Origin: Gemmatimonadota bacterium
GTDB taxonomy: Bacteria; Gemmatimonadota; Gemmatimonadetes; Gemmatimonadales; Gemmatimonadaceae
DNA length: 64,000 nt
Direction of reading: 5' to 3'
NCBI GenBank assembly: GCA_014192065.1
Contig: BJHH01000002.1
Span: 62,001 to 126,000 of the forward strand
The notes under the pieces: model-generated
The model's database searches: none
What the model saw: the letters and a program-made list of their open reading frames with translations, nothing else
What the model was told of the DNA's origin: nothing
Made by a program: the position numbers and the translations under genes
Shown: in pieces, positions 12,164 through 20,228 of the stretch
How the letters are laid out: every line of letters begins with the position of its first letter
Numbering within the stretch: position 1 is the first letter of the stretch

Positions 12164-12748
12164 ATGATGCAACTGGACGTGCATGTGAGGCGGATCACAG
12201 CCGCACTCGTCGTGAGCGCCGTTGGTGCGGTGCTGCAGGCGCAGGCGCCAGCCGCTGCGCCGCAGGAGCTGGCACCGAAGGTCGGCGACGTCGCACCAGA
12301 CTTCACCCTGCCGGCCAGCACGAAGGAAGGCAAACTCGCGCAACCACTTCGCCTCTCCAACCTCAAGGGCCAGGTAGTGGTTCTTGCTTTCTTTCCGAAA
12401 GCAAGAACCCGTGGCTGAACTGCTCAAATGAACGCGTACCGTGATCAGTACGCGCAGGTCTTCAACGGTGGCAAGGGCGTCACGGTGCTGAGCATCAGCG
12501 TCGACGTCGACACCATCCACGCCGCGTGGGCCCGCGAGGCGGGCTACCCGGTGACGTTTGTCAGCGACACCGCGAGGACCCTCGGCACGCAGTACAACGT
12601 GGGGGGCTTTCTCAAAACCTATTCCCGTGTGCTCTTCGTTGTGGGCAAGGACGGAAGAATCGCCCACGTGATGCGGCCGTTTCGCGAACTGGTGCAAGAC
12701 TCGTATGACGAACTCCAGAAGGCCGTGGCGACGGCGATGCAGCCCTAG
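12164..12748 (+). CDS. Candidate selenocysteine-containing peroxiredoxin (bcp/PrxQ type; in-frame TGA = Sec85)
   Basis: Read through one in-frame TGA (12416-12418), this is a 194-residue exported thiol/selenol peroxidase. Residues 1-27 form a signal peptide; GDVAPDFTLP (41-50) and the strand QVVVLAFFPKA (70-80) are typical AhpC/TSA. The TGA is codon 85, exactly where bcp-type proteins have the peroxidatic Cys (FxPKAxTxGCT). Thr82 and Arg155, the other conserved active-site residues, are intact, and the frame stays open and family-like to 12748. No Cys occurs anywhere, so without Sec it would have no redox centre. The ATG at 12164 has GGAGG nine nt upstream. Sec insertion is inferred from this and the downstream hairpin; the alternative is a single nonsense change (TGC to TGA) making a pseudogene. 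No sel genes are in the window. Confidence 0.75.
12379..12409 (+). other. 13-bp perfect hairpin just upstream of the in-frame TGA
   Basis: Positions 12379-12391 pair perfectly with 12397-12409 around a 5-nt loop, ending 6 nt before the TGA. Codons 73-81 that form it use A or T at seven of nine third positions, including rare AGA, unlike the GC-rich third positions around. This suggests RNA-level constraint, although a template-switch mutation or assembly artefact could also produce a perfect palindrome. Role unknown. Confidence 0.6.
12433..12454 (+). promoter_or_regulatory. Candidate bacterial SECIS hairpin
   Basis: A 7-bp perfect stem (12433-12439 with 12448-12454) closes the 8-nt loop CGTGATCA. 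The loop begins after 21 nt of spacing from the TGA and has a G at its second position, which fits the published bacterial SECIS consensus (short apical loop, G in the first two positions, roughly 16-37 nt from UGA). SelB would bind here during translation. Confidence 0.6.
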
Positions 12749-12772
12749 CCAGCAGCTGGAATCGATGATGCG

Positions 12773-12807
12773 AGCGGGCGGCGAAGCGACAGGCTTCGCC
12801 GCCCGCT
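12773..12807 (+). terminator. Terminator-like hairpin after the peroxiredoxin
   Basis: A 15-bp perfect GC-rich stem (12773-12787 with 12793-12807) with a 5-nt loop begins 24 nt after the stop. It separates the peroxiredoxin from the agu-que operon; no T-tract follows. Confidence 0.6.
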
Positions 12808-12865
12808 GCAATTGCGGCCACCGTTCCCTCTCGACACCACTCCTCCGCTCCGCGAGCTTTCCCCT

Positions 12866-13777
12866 ATGACCTCGCGCACCTCTGTCGTCGTTGGCCTCAT
12901 GCAGGACGCCGTCACCGGTGACTCGCAGCACGCGCTCGCCGCGACCATCACCCGTGTGCGCGAAGCGGCCGCGAAAGGCGCGCAGATCATCTGCCTGAAG
13001 GAACTCTTCAACGCACCATACTTCTGCAAAGCGCTGAAACAGGAATACTTCAACTTCGCCGAACCAATTCCCGGCCCCACCACCGACGCGTTGCGCGCCG
13101 TGGCTGCCGAATTGCAGGTAGTGCTCATCGTCCCGATTTTCGAGCGTCAGGCGCCTGGTGTATATCGCAACTCCGCCGCTGTCATCGACGCCGACGGCAC
13201 GCTGCTCGGCGTGTATCGCAAGATGCACATCCCGCACGACCCGCTCTTTGAGGAGAAGTACTACTTCGCTCCGGGCGACGCGGTGACCGAGGGTGAGGGC
13301 ACCGCCAGCGGGTTCAAGATCTGGAAGACGCGCTACGCAACGATTGGCGTGCTCATCTGCTGGGACCAGTGGTACCCCGAAGCAGCGCGCATCACGGCGC
13401 TCCTCGGCGCCGACATCCTGTTTTATCCCACCGCGATCGGCTGGCACCCGGCCGAAAAGGCGGTGTGGGGCGCATCCCAGGTGGACAGCTGGCGTACCGC
13501 CCAGCGGGCACACGCCATCGCCAACGGCGTTTTCGTCGCCTCGGTGAACCGCGTCGGGTTTGAACCAGAACCCGGCACGCAGGGGATCGAATTCTTCGGC
13601 CACTCGTTCATGGCCGACCCGTACGGCCGGATGATCGCCAACGCCGCGACCGAGCCAACCACGCTCATCGCCGAGTGCGATCTCAGCCTCATCGAGGGCG
13701 CGCGCCGCAACTGGCCGTTTCTGCGCGATCGCCGGATCGATGCCTATGGCCCGATCCTGAATCGCTGGATCGGATGA
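12866..13777 (+). CDS. aguB: N-carbamoylputrescine amidase
   Basis: Nitrilase-superfamily enzyme of 303 residues hydrolysing N-carbamoylputrescine to putrescine, CO2 and ammonia: the last step of the agmatine route. The triad is visible: Glu46 in LKELFN, Lys119 in YRKMHIPHDP and Cys165 in ICWDQWYPE. GWHPAEK (about 192-198) and the C-terminal GFEPEPGTQ region match AguB rather than generic nitrilases. The ATG at 12866 gives the usual N-terminus; a TTG 54 nt upstream would lie almost in the preceding hairpin. It overlaps aguA by ATGA, so both enzymes of the pathway are coupled. Confidence 0.95.
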   Translation: MTSRTSVVVGLMQDAVTGDSQHALAATITRVREAAAKGAQIICLKELFNAPYFCKALKQEYFNFAEPIPGPTTDALRAVAAELQVVLIVPIFERQAPGVYRNSAAVIDADGTLLGVYRKMHIPHDPLFEEKYYFAPGDAVTEGEGTASGFKIWKTRYATIGVLICWDQWYPEAARITALLGADILFYPTAIGWHPAEKAVWGASQVDSWRTAQRAHAIANGVFVASVNRVGFEPEPGTQGIEFFGHSFMADPYGRMIANAATEPTTLIAECDLSLIEGARRNWPFLRDRRIDAYGPILNRWIG

Positions 13778-14916
13778 CCGCCAAGCCGCGCGCAACGCAT
13801 ACGTCGGGCAGTCCGGGCGGACGTGCCGTCCGCTGGCCCGCGGAGTGGGAGCGACACGACGCCACCTGGATCGCGTGGCCGCACTGTGCGGCGGACTGGC
13901 CGGGCAAGATCGCGACGATCCCGTGGGTGCATGCGGAAATCGCACGCCTGCTCGCGGTGCACGAACGCGTGGAGATCCTCTGCCACTCCGCCGCGATTTA
14001 TGCCGCCGCGCACCGAACGCTGGCCGCGCACGGCGTCACACGAAACGTTCGGCTTCATCGGTGCCCGACCGACCGCGCCTGGCTGCGTGATTCGGCGCCC
14101 ACCGGCGTCCTCACCCGCGACGGGTCGCTCGAGTGGGTACACTGGAGCTTCGACGGCTGGGCCAAGTACCCGAACCACAGACGCGACGCGAAGGTCGGGG
14201 CCTTCGTGGCCCGCACGTCGCGCGTGCCCTGCACGGAACCGCTGCGTCCGGACACCGGCGCGCGTGCCGTACTTGAGGGCGGTGGCATCGAAACCGATGG
14301 TCGCGGCACGCTGCTCGTGACCGAGGAGTGGTTGCTCTCGCGCGTGCAGGTGCGCAATCCGGGACTGTCACGGGCGGGCTATGAATCGCTCTTCGCGCGG
14401 GAGCTGGGTATCCGTAACACCATCTGGCTCGGCGAAGGCTGCGTCGGCGATGACACGCACGGCCACGTGGACGACATCGCGCGTTTCGTCGCGCCCGGCG
14501 TCGTCGTGCTGGCACACGAAGCGGATTCCGGCGACGCGAACCATCGCCCGTCGGTCGACAACCTGAAACGGCTCCGGAGCGCCCGCGACGCCCGCGGCCG
14601 CGCGCTCACGATCGTACCACTCCCGTTTCCCCGCGCGGTGATGATGGACGGCGTACGGCTGCCCGCGAGTTACGCGAACTTCTACATCGCCAACGGCGTC
14701 GTGATTGTGCCGACCTTCAACGACCCCGCCGATCGCGAAGCACTGGACACGCTCGCCCGTGTGATGCCACGGCACGAGGTCGTGGGCATTCACTCCCTCG
14801 ACCTCGTCTGGGGTCGTGGCACACTCCACTGCCTGACGCAACAGCAACCGGCGGCCTTACGCCCTCGTCGCGGAACGGCGCGCCGTGGTGTAACACCCAT
14901 AGACGGCGCCCAATGA
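13774..14916 (+). CDS. aguA: Agmatine deiminase
   Basis: Guanidino-modifying enzyme converting agmatine to N-carbamoylputrescine and ammonia, feeding aguB. The 380-residue protein has the pentein-fold landmarks [16 protein letters not shown] (20-35), [10 protein letters not shown] near 170, the catalytic His/Asp region DDTHGHVDD near 230 and the nucleophile Cys353 in [11 protein letters not shown]. The ATG at 13774 lies inside the aguB stop and is the only sensible start. Residues after about 360 (Arg-rich tail) are beyond the usual end. No arginine decarboxylase is seen nearby, so agmatine must come from a distant gene or uptake. Confidence 0.96.
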   Translation: MTAKPRATHTSGSPGGRAVRWPAEWERHDATWIAWPHCAADWPGKIATIPWVHAEIARLLAVHERVEILCHSAAIYAAAHRTLAAHGVTRNVRLHRCPTDRAWLRDSAPTGVLTRDGSLEWVHWSFDGWAKYPNHRRDAKVGAFVARTSRVPCTEPLRPDTGARAVLEGGGIETDGRGTLLVTEEWLLSRVQVRNPGLSRAGYESLFARELGIRNTIWLGEGCVGDDTHGHVDDIARFVAPGVVVLAHEADSGDANHRPSVDNLKRLRSARDARGRALTIVPLPFPRAVMMDGVRLPASYANFYIANGVVIVPTFNDPADREALDTLARVMPRHEVVGIHSLDLVWGRGTLHCLTQQQPAALRPRRGTARRGVTPIDGAQ

Positions 14917-15608
14917 ATCGTCCGGCGGTGCTCCTCCTGAGCGGCGGACTCGACTCGACGACGCTGCTCGCGCACGCGCTCAGCCAGCACTGGCAGGTCA
15001 GTGCGCTCACCTTCAGCTACGGCCAGCGCCACGCGAGCGAAGTATCGCGCGCCCGCGCCGTCGCGCGACAGTACGGCGTCACGCGTCACGTCGTCGCCGA
15101 GCTCGACCTGCGGCCGTTCGGTGGATCGGCGCTGACCACGACCGACATCGCGGTACCGAAAGACCGGTCACCGGAAGCGATGCAGACGGGGGTTCCGGTG
15201 ACGTATGTGCCGGCGCGCAACACCATCTTCCTCTCCTCCGCGCTCGCCTGGGCCGAGGTGCTCGGCGCCCACGACCTGTTCATCGGCGTCAACGCGCTCG
15301 ACTATAGCGGCTATCCCGACTGCCGCCCGGAGTTCATCGCCGCATTCGAGCAACTGGCCAACCTGGCGACGCGTGCCGGCACCGAAGACGGCGTGCGCTA
15401 CACGGTGCACGCGCCGCTGATGACGATGTCGAAGGCCGAAATCATCACGCTGGGTATGAGTCTCGGCGTCGACTACTCGACTACCACGAGCTGCTACGAC
15501 CCCGATCCGTCGGGCGCAGCGTGCGGCCGGTGCGACGCCTGCCAGTTGCGGAAGAAGGGGTTTGCCGAGGCCGGCGTCGCCGACCCGACCCGGTACGCTG
15601 CCGGGTAA
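14913..15608 (+). CDS. queC: 7-cyano-7-deazaguanine synthase
   Basis: ATP-dependent enzyme converting 7-carboxy-7-deazaguanine plus ammonia to preQ0 in queuosine biosynthesis. 231 residues; PP-loop SGGLDST (10-16) and zinc-binding Cys194, Cys204, Cys207 and Cys210 (SCYDPDP...CGRCDAC) are all present. It starts in an ATGA overlap with aguA, an unusual partner. queE follows by 34 nt and supplies its substrate; queD and folE are not in the window. Confidence 0.97.
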   Translation: MNRPAVLLLSGGLDSTTLLAHALSQHWQVSALTFSYGQRHASEVSRARAVARQYGVTRHVVAELDLRPFGGSALTTTDIAVPKDRSPEAMQTGVPVTYVPARNTIFLSSALAWAEVLGAHDLFIGVNALDYSGYPDCRPEFIAAFEQLANLATRAGTEDGVRYTVHAPLMTMSKAEIITLGMSLGVDYSTTTSCYDPDPSGAACGRCDACQLRKKGFAEAGVADPTRYAAG

Positions 15609-15642
15609 GCGGCGCGGCAGCACAGACACCCAACCACCACCG

Positions 15643-16281
15643 ATGTACACACTTCGAGAAATCTTTTTTACGTTGCAGGGCGAGGGCTTTCACACCGGCC
15701 GCGCCGCCGTGTTCGCGCGGTTTTGCGGATGCAACCTCTGGACCGGCCGTGAGGAAGACCGGCAATCCGCCACCTGCAAGTTTTGCGACACCGAGTTCGT
15801 CGGCGTCGGGCCAGATGGAGGAAAATTCCAGACCGCCGACGCGCTCGCTGATGCGGTGGCCGCGCGATGGCCGGTCGCGGCGGCGGCCGGCGGTGGCGAG
15901 CGATTCGTCGTCTGCACCGGAGGTGAGCCGCTGCTGCAACTGGACCGCGAGGCGGTGGATGCACTGCACTCGCGGGGGTTTACCGTCGCCGTCGAAACCA
16001 ACGGCACACAACAACCACCGCGCGGCATCGATTGGATTACGGTCAGCCCGAAGATCGGCGCACCACTCGCGCTCACGCGGGGCAACGAGATCAAGCTCGT
16101 CTACCCGCAGGAGGCCGGCGATCCGGCGCAGTTCGAGCAGATGGACTTCACCCACTTCTTCCTGCAGCCGATGGATTGCGCCGATCGCGCGCAGACGACC
16201 GCCCAGGCCGTGCAGTACTGCCTCGAGCACCCGCGCTGGAGGCTCTCTGTGCAGACCCACAAGGCGCTCGGCATCCGGTAG
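15643..16281 (+). CDS. queE: 7-carboxy-7-deazaguanine synthase
   Basis: Radical-SAM enzyme contracting 6-carboxytetrahydropterin to 7-carboxy-7-deazaguanine, the step before QueC. The 212-residue protein has the QueE-specific cluster motif Cys30-x14-Cys45-x2-Cys48 (longer spacing than classical radical SAM), the SAM-binding VVCTGGEPLL near 92-101 and ETNGT near 120. The ATG at 15643 matches the family start MYTLREIFFTLQGEG. Same strand as queC with a 34-nt gap, so it is the likely fourth gene of the agu-que operon. Confidence 0.96.
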   Translation: MYTLREIFFTLQGEGFHTGRAAVFARFCGCNLWTGREEDRQSATCKFCDTEFVGVGPDGGKFQTADALADAVAARWPVAAAAGGGERFVVCTGGEPLLQLDREAVDALHSRGFTVAVETNGTQQPPRGIDWITVSPKIGAPLALTRGNEIKLVYPQEAGDPAQFEQMDFTHFFLQPMDCADRAQTTAQAVQYCLEHPRWRLSVQTHKALGIR

Positions 16282-16340
16282 GCGATTCGTGGCCTGTTCG
16301 GGTTCCGCCAGCTCCGTGGAACAGGTAGATTCCCAACTCG

Positions 16341-16994
16341 ATGATCGCCACCCGCCTCCCCCGCTTCCTCGCCACCGGCTTTGTGGCCCTGCTCGGCGCC
16401 TCCGTGGCGCCGGCGCAGCAGTCGCCGCGCGCGTTGGGACCGACGATGGTATCAACGCGCGTCAAGGCCCCGGCGCTCAAGCGCGACACCACCGTTCGGA
16501 TTCGGGCCGTGACCAAGTCGCCGGTCAAAGCGCTCGAACGCCGTGGGTCAAATCCGAGGGGTCCGTTCGCCCGCGTCAGCGAAGTGCAGCGCGACTCGAT
16601 CATTGAGAATACGCGGTCGCTCCTCGGCATCCGCTACCAGTGGGCCGGCGAGACACCGGAGCGTGGCGTGGATTGCAGCGGACTCGTGAAATACGTGTTC
16701 GCCAAGCTCGGGATTGCGCTGCCGCACCATGCCGCTGATCTCGCGATGCTCGGCGAGTCGGTCGCCAAGGACACGTCCGAGATGCGGCCGGGCGACCTGC
16801 TCGTCTTCAGTAAGCTCAAGAGCAAGCGCATTTCGCATGTCGGCATCTACGTCGGCGACGGCATGATGATCCACGCTTCGTCCGGTGCGAAGCAGGTGGT
16901 CGAGACGCCAGTCCTGGAATTCCGCTCTGCGCTTCTCCGCGGCGTGCGTCGCGTGATCACGGTGGACTCCACGAAGGCGCCGGGTAGCAAGTAG
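16341..16994 (+). CDS. NlpC/P60 (C40) peptidoglycan endopeptidase
   Basis: Exported cell-wall hydrolase of 217 residues. A signal peptide (to about 25, VAPAQQ) is followed by a basic linker and the NlpC/P60 domain (about 82-210) with catalytic Cys112 in DCSGLVKY, His166 in SHVGIYVG and third residue His178 in MMIHASS. Members cut D-Glu/meso-DAP bonds in stem peptides. It follows queE by 59 nt and ends at a strong terminator, so it is probably the last gene of the agu-que transcript; a functional link with those genes is not evident. Confidence 0.92.
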   Translation: MIATRLPRFLATGFVALLGASVAPAQQSPRALGPTMVSTRVKAPALKRDTTVRIRAVTKSPVKALERRGSNPRGPFARVSEVQRDSIIENTRSLLGIRYQWAGETPERGVDCSGLVKYVFAKLGIALPHHAADLAMLGESVAKDTSEMRPGDLLVFSKLKSKRISHVGIYVGDGMMIHASSGAKQVVETPVLEFRSALLRGVRRVITVDSTKAPGSK

Positions 16995-17030
16995 CCTGAA
17001 TCGCGCAGGTTGTGATCGCCGTTCACCTTG

Positions 17031-17057
17031 CCCGGGCCGGTCCGCCCGGGTTTTTTT
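17031..17057 (+). terminator. Rho-independent terminator
   Basis: A 7-bp GC-only stem (17031-17037 with 17044-17050), 6-nt loop and seven T residues, 37 nt after the NlpC/P60 stop. It is the best canonical terminator in the window. Confidence 0.88.
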
Positions 17058-17099
17058 GCGTCCCTAGCGTCCTGCATTCCGCCGGGAATTCGTACTGCT

Positions 17100-17154
17100 A
17101 GGCACCAACTAGGCACCACCGAGGCACCACCGAGGCACCAACTAGGCACCAAAA
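17100..17154. repeat. Five tandem 11-bp repeats upstream of the TonB receptor
   Basis: Five consecutive copies of an 11-bp unit sharing AGGCACCA, with variable last three bases (act, ccg, ccg, act, aaa), lie 125-179 bp upstream of the receptor start. Helical-turn spacing resembles an iterated protein-binding site. It also sits behind the terminator, so it may equally be a mutable microsatellite. Confidence 0.75.
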
Positions 17155-17202
17155 AGGCGTAACGGCTTGCCATCTAACGCGAAAAGGTCAAAGTTTTAGT
17201 AT

Positions 17203-17250
17203 CTCGGTTCTTCTATGAACCGGGGTACTGACGGAATGCCCACGGCATTC
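17203..17250 (+). promoter_or_regulatory. Two hairpins in the TonB receptor leader
   Basis: Hairpin 1 pairs 17203-17210 with 17217-17224 (six Watson-Crick pairs extended through one G-T). Hairpin 2 pairs 17234-17240 with 17244-17250 around a 3-nt loop and is followed by a T-rich stretch. The second ends 28 nt before the start codon. They may control translation or attenuation of the receptor; no known riboswitch class was recognised. Confidence 0.45.
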
Positions 17251-17278
17251 TTCTGACTTTTGCCTACTTGAGGTAAAC

Positions 17279-20107
17279 ATGGCCCGAAACATTGTTCGGC
17301 GATTGGTCGCAGTGATGATGCTCCTGGTGGCGGTGCGCACGGCGTCGGCACAGGGCTCCGCGCTCTCCGGCAAGGTGACGAACAACGAAGGTGGCGCGCC
17401 AGTCGGCGCTGCCAACGTACAGGTCGTTTCGGGCATGGCCGTGTCCGGTAAGGCAACGAGTGCCGACGACGGCAGCTACCGCGTGACCGGCCTCGTCGAC
17501 GGCACCTACACCGTGATCGTGACCCGCATCGGCTACTCCGCGCGCCGTCTCGACCGAGTCGCGGTCAAAGGCGCTACGACGCTCAACGCAACGATGGTCG
17601 AGCTCGCGGCGACGCTGAATCGCGTGGTAACGACTGCCACGCGCGGCGCCACCCCGCAGAAGGAGCTCGACATCCCGGCCGCGTTGTCGGTGATCAGCTC
17701 CGAGAGCTTCGAGAACAAGCCCGCGCCGACGATCGGCGCCTACCTCAGCCAGGTACCCGGCCTCAGCATCTCGAGCGGCGGCATCCTGCAGAGCAACATC
17801 GTCTCGCGCGGCTTCAACAACGCCTTCTCCGGCGCGATGCTCAACCTGCAGGACTATCGCTTTGCCGGTGTCCCGTCGCTGCGGGTGAACGTCCCCGCGC
17901 TGTACAGCGGCACACGCGACGACATCGACCGCATCGAGGTACTCAACGGACCGGCCTCGTCACTCTACGGTCCAAACTCGGCCAACGGCGTACTGCACAT
18001 CATCACGAAGTCGCCATTTACGTCACAGGGCACGACGGTCTCGGTCGAGGGTGGCAACCAGTCGCTGTTCAAGGGCGGCCTGCGCCACGCCGGCGTGTTC
18101 GGCGCGAACAAGGAATGGGGCTACAAGTTCTCCGGTGAGTACTTCACGGCACAGGACTTCAAGTACAACGACCCGAACGAACCGGCCACCTTCCCGAGCG
18201 CAGCGCCGGCCGGCCGCGCGGGCAAGCCGTTGACGCGTGATTTCGCCCTGCGTCGGTACACGGGCGAGGGGCGCCTCGACTACCGTCCCAGCGAGCACCT
18301 CGAGAACATCGTCACAGCCGGTTACTCGCAGTTCAGCGGCATCGAGGTGACCACCGCGTTCGGCGCCGCGCAGGGGAAGAACTGGACCTTCATGAACTTT
18401 CAGGACCGGTTTAAGTACAAGAACTTCTTCGCGCAGGTGTTCCTCAACGCCAACAACTCGGGCAACGACGGCCCGAAAGACCTGAACGGCACCTACTATC
18501 TGCGCACCGGCATCCCGGTCGTGGACAAGTCGAGCGTACTGGTCGGCCAGGTGCAACAGACCGTAAACATCGCCGACTGGAAGCTCATCGGCGGTATTGA
18601 TTACATCTCGACGGCCCCACGCTCGGAAGGCACGATCTTCGGCCGCAATGAGGGATCGACCGATATCCACGAAACGGGCGCGTACCTGCAGGCCGCCTAT
18701 CCGCTCGCGAAAGACCTCGAGCTGACCGCCGCGATTCGCGGAGACCGGAACGACCAAATCATCGGCACGCAGTTCTCACCCCGAGTGGCCTTCACGTATA
18801 AGCAAAACGCGAACAGCAACTGGCGCGCCAGCTTCAGCCGCGCATTCAACTCGCCGGCCAGCTTCTCGTTCTTCCTCGACCAGGTGTCCAACCCGAACCA
18901 AGCGCCGGGCTTCGCCCTCCGCGCGGTCGGCAGCCCACCGAAAACCGGATGGCAGTTCAACCGGACGTGCGACGCGTCGATCAACGCCGGCATCTGCATG
19001 CGTTCACCATTCGTCGCAGGCGGCCCGGGCACGCCGCTCTCGTCGGCCGCCACCAACGCCTTCCCCGGTTTCATTTCACAGCTGACCGCCATCGCGACGT
19101 CGCTTCCGGTCTCGTCGTTCGGCGGCGCCGCTCAGAAGGCCGGCTTTCTTGGCCTCCTCGGCCAGATGATGCCGATCCTGTCAACGCTCCAGCCCACGCC
19201 GGCGAATATCGGCACCGTACTACGGATCGGGTCGGCGGCCGTGACACCGGCGAGCGTACGCGACGCAGGACCGCTCAACGCGTCGTTCAACAACACCTGG
19301 GAAATCGGCTACAAGGCCATCATCAAGGAGCGCATCCGCGTCGCCGTGGATGCGTGGTACCAGCTGCGTGGTGACGTTGGCGCCCCGATCGGCCAGCTCA
19401 ACCCGCTCGTGTTCTACGATCCGGCCACGCTCGGCGCCTACCTCGGCGGACGCATCGGCGCCGCTCTTGCGGCGCAGGGTATGCCGGCGGCACAGGCCGG
19501 GGCCACGGCTGCTGCTGCAGCCGGCGCGCTCACCCCGTTGATGGCAGCACTCCCGCAGGGCTCGCTCGCTCTCACCAACGCGCTTCTCGCCGGCGACCAG
19601 TCGATCATTGCGACCTACACGGCCGGCATCGGCACCGTGGACGTGCGCGGCTACGACGTAGCCGTTGACTGGCAGGTGGACGACAAGTGGCTGGTCGCCG
19701 CGACGTATTCGAACCAAGGGAAGATCGTGTTCCCCGAAATCGGCGGCACGCTCAACCCGTTGATGTCGAACTCGCCGAAGCACAGAGCGAGCGGCACGAT
19801 CCGTTACACCAACGAATCCAACGGACTCGGGTGGGAGTTCGGCACGCGCTACTCCGACGCCTTCCCGGTGAACTCGGGTCTGCTGAACTCGCTCGGTACC
19901 CCGCCCAACCCGACGGGCACCATGCTCTATCCCGCCGTCCGGGTACAGACGCTGTTCGACGCAAGCGCCAGCTGGCGCCTGCCGATCCAGCCGAAGGTGG
20001 TCTGGTCCCTCAGCATCAGCAACATCAATGACCAGGGCCTGGCCACCTTCGTTGGCACCGCCCCGATCGGCCGCCTCATCATGACGCGGTTGCAGTACAC
20101 GTTCTAG
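17279..20107 (+). CDS. TonB-dependent outer-membrane receptor
   Basis: Outer-membrane active transporter of 942 residues. Signal peptide to about 24 (ending SAQG), carboxypeptidase-regulatory-like beta-sandwich (about 27-105), plug domain (about 118-235, with RIEVLNGPASSLYGPNSANG) and a C-terminal beta-barrel ending in aromatic Phe (RLQYTF). An Ala-rich insertion near 720-760 is unusual for a barrel and probably an extracellular loop. No SusD partner follows, so it is not a SusC-type pair; the substrate (siderophore, peptide or vitamin) is not deducible. The leader carries an 11-bp repeat array and two hairpins. Confidence 0.93.
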   Translation: MARNIVRRLVAVMMLLVAVRTASAQGSALSGKVTNNEGGAPVGAANVQVVSGMAVSGKATSADDGSYRVTGLVDGTYTVIVTRIGYSARRLDRVAVKGATTLNATMVELAATLNRVVTTATRGATPQKELDIPAALSVISSESFENKPAPTIGAYLSQVPGLSISSGGILQSNIVSRGFNNAFSGAMLNLQDYRFAGVPSLRVNVPALYSGTRDDIDRIEVLNGPASSLYGPNSANGVLHIITKSPFTSQGTTVSVEGGNQSLFKGGLRHAGVFGANKEWGYKFSGEYFTAQDFKYNDPNEPATFPSAAPAGRAGKPLTRDFALRRYTGEGRLDYRPSEHLENIVTAGYSQFSGIEVTTAFGAAQGKNWTFMNFQDRFKYKNFFAQVFLNANNSGNDGPKDLNGTYYLRTGIPVVDKSSVLVGQVQQTVNIADWKLIGGIDYISTAPRSEGTIFGRNEGSTDIHETGAYLQAAYPLAKDLELTAAIRGDRNDQIIGTQFSPRVAFTYKQNANSNWRASFSRAFNSPASFSFFLDQVSNPNQAPGFALRAVGSPPKTGWQFNRTCDASINAGICMRSPFVAGGPGTPLSSAATNAFPGFISQLTAIATSLPVSSFGGAAQKAGFLGLLGQMMPILSTLQPTPANIGTVLRIGSAAVTPASVRDAGPLNASFNNTWEIGYKAIIKERIRVAVDAWYQLRGDVGAPIGQLNPLVFYDPATLGAYLGGRIGAALAAQGMPAAQAGATAAAAAGALTPLMAALPQGSLALTNALLAGDQSIIATYTAGIGTVDVRGYDVAVDWQVDDKWLVAATYSNQGKIVFPEIGGTLNPLMSNSPKHRASGTIRYTNESNGLGWEFGTRYSDAFPVNSGLLNSLGTPPNPTGTMLYPAVRVQTLFDASASWRLPIQPKVVWSLSISNINDQGLATFVGTAPIGRLIMTRLQYTF

Positions 20108-20132
20108 CCGACCATTGGTCGCAGTAGGTCGG

Positions 20133-20162
20133 AGGGCCGGCGGACAGGTGTCCGCCGGCCCT
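20133..20162 (+). terminator. Hairpin after the TonB receptor
   Basis: A near-continuous 13-14-bp GC-rich stem (20133-20146 with 20149-20162) begins 25 nt after the receptor stop; no clear T-tract. Confidence 0.6.
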
Positions 20163-20228
20163 CTCGCTATCCCGGAGCGTTGGCTCGACAGAACGCGCGC
20201 TCCACGTGCCGCGCTTTAGCTTTGATTG

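Noticed and set aside
12416-12418. Frameshift explanation for the split peroxiredoxin
   Set aside because: Both parts are in the same frame, so no frameshift is needed; either a stop mutation or Sec recoding remains.
12083-13945. 620-residue open frame antisense to the peroxiredoxin and aguB
   Set aside because: It is Arg/Ala-rich, runs opposite to well-identified genes and shows no domain; typical of GC-rich shadow frames.
17100-17154. CRISPR-like array
   Set aside because: Units are only 11 bp, contiguous and without spacers; no cas genes are present.
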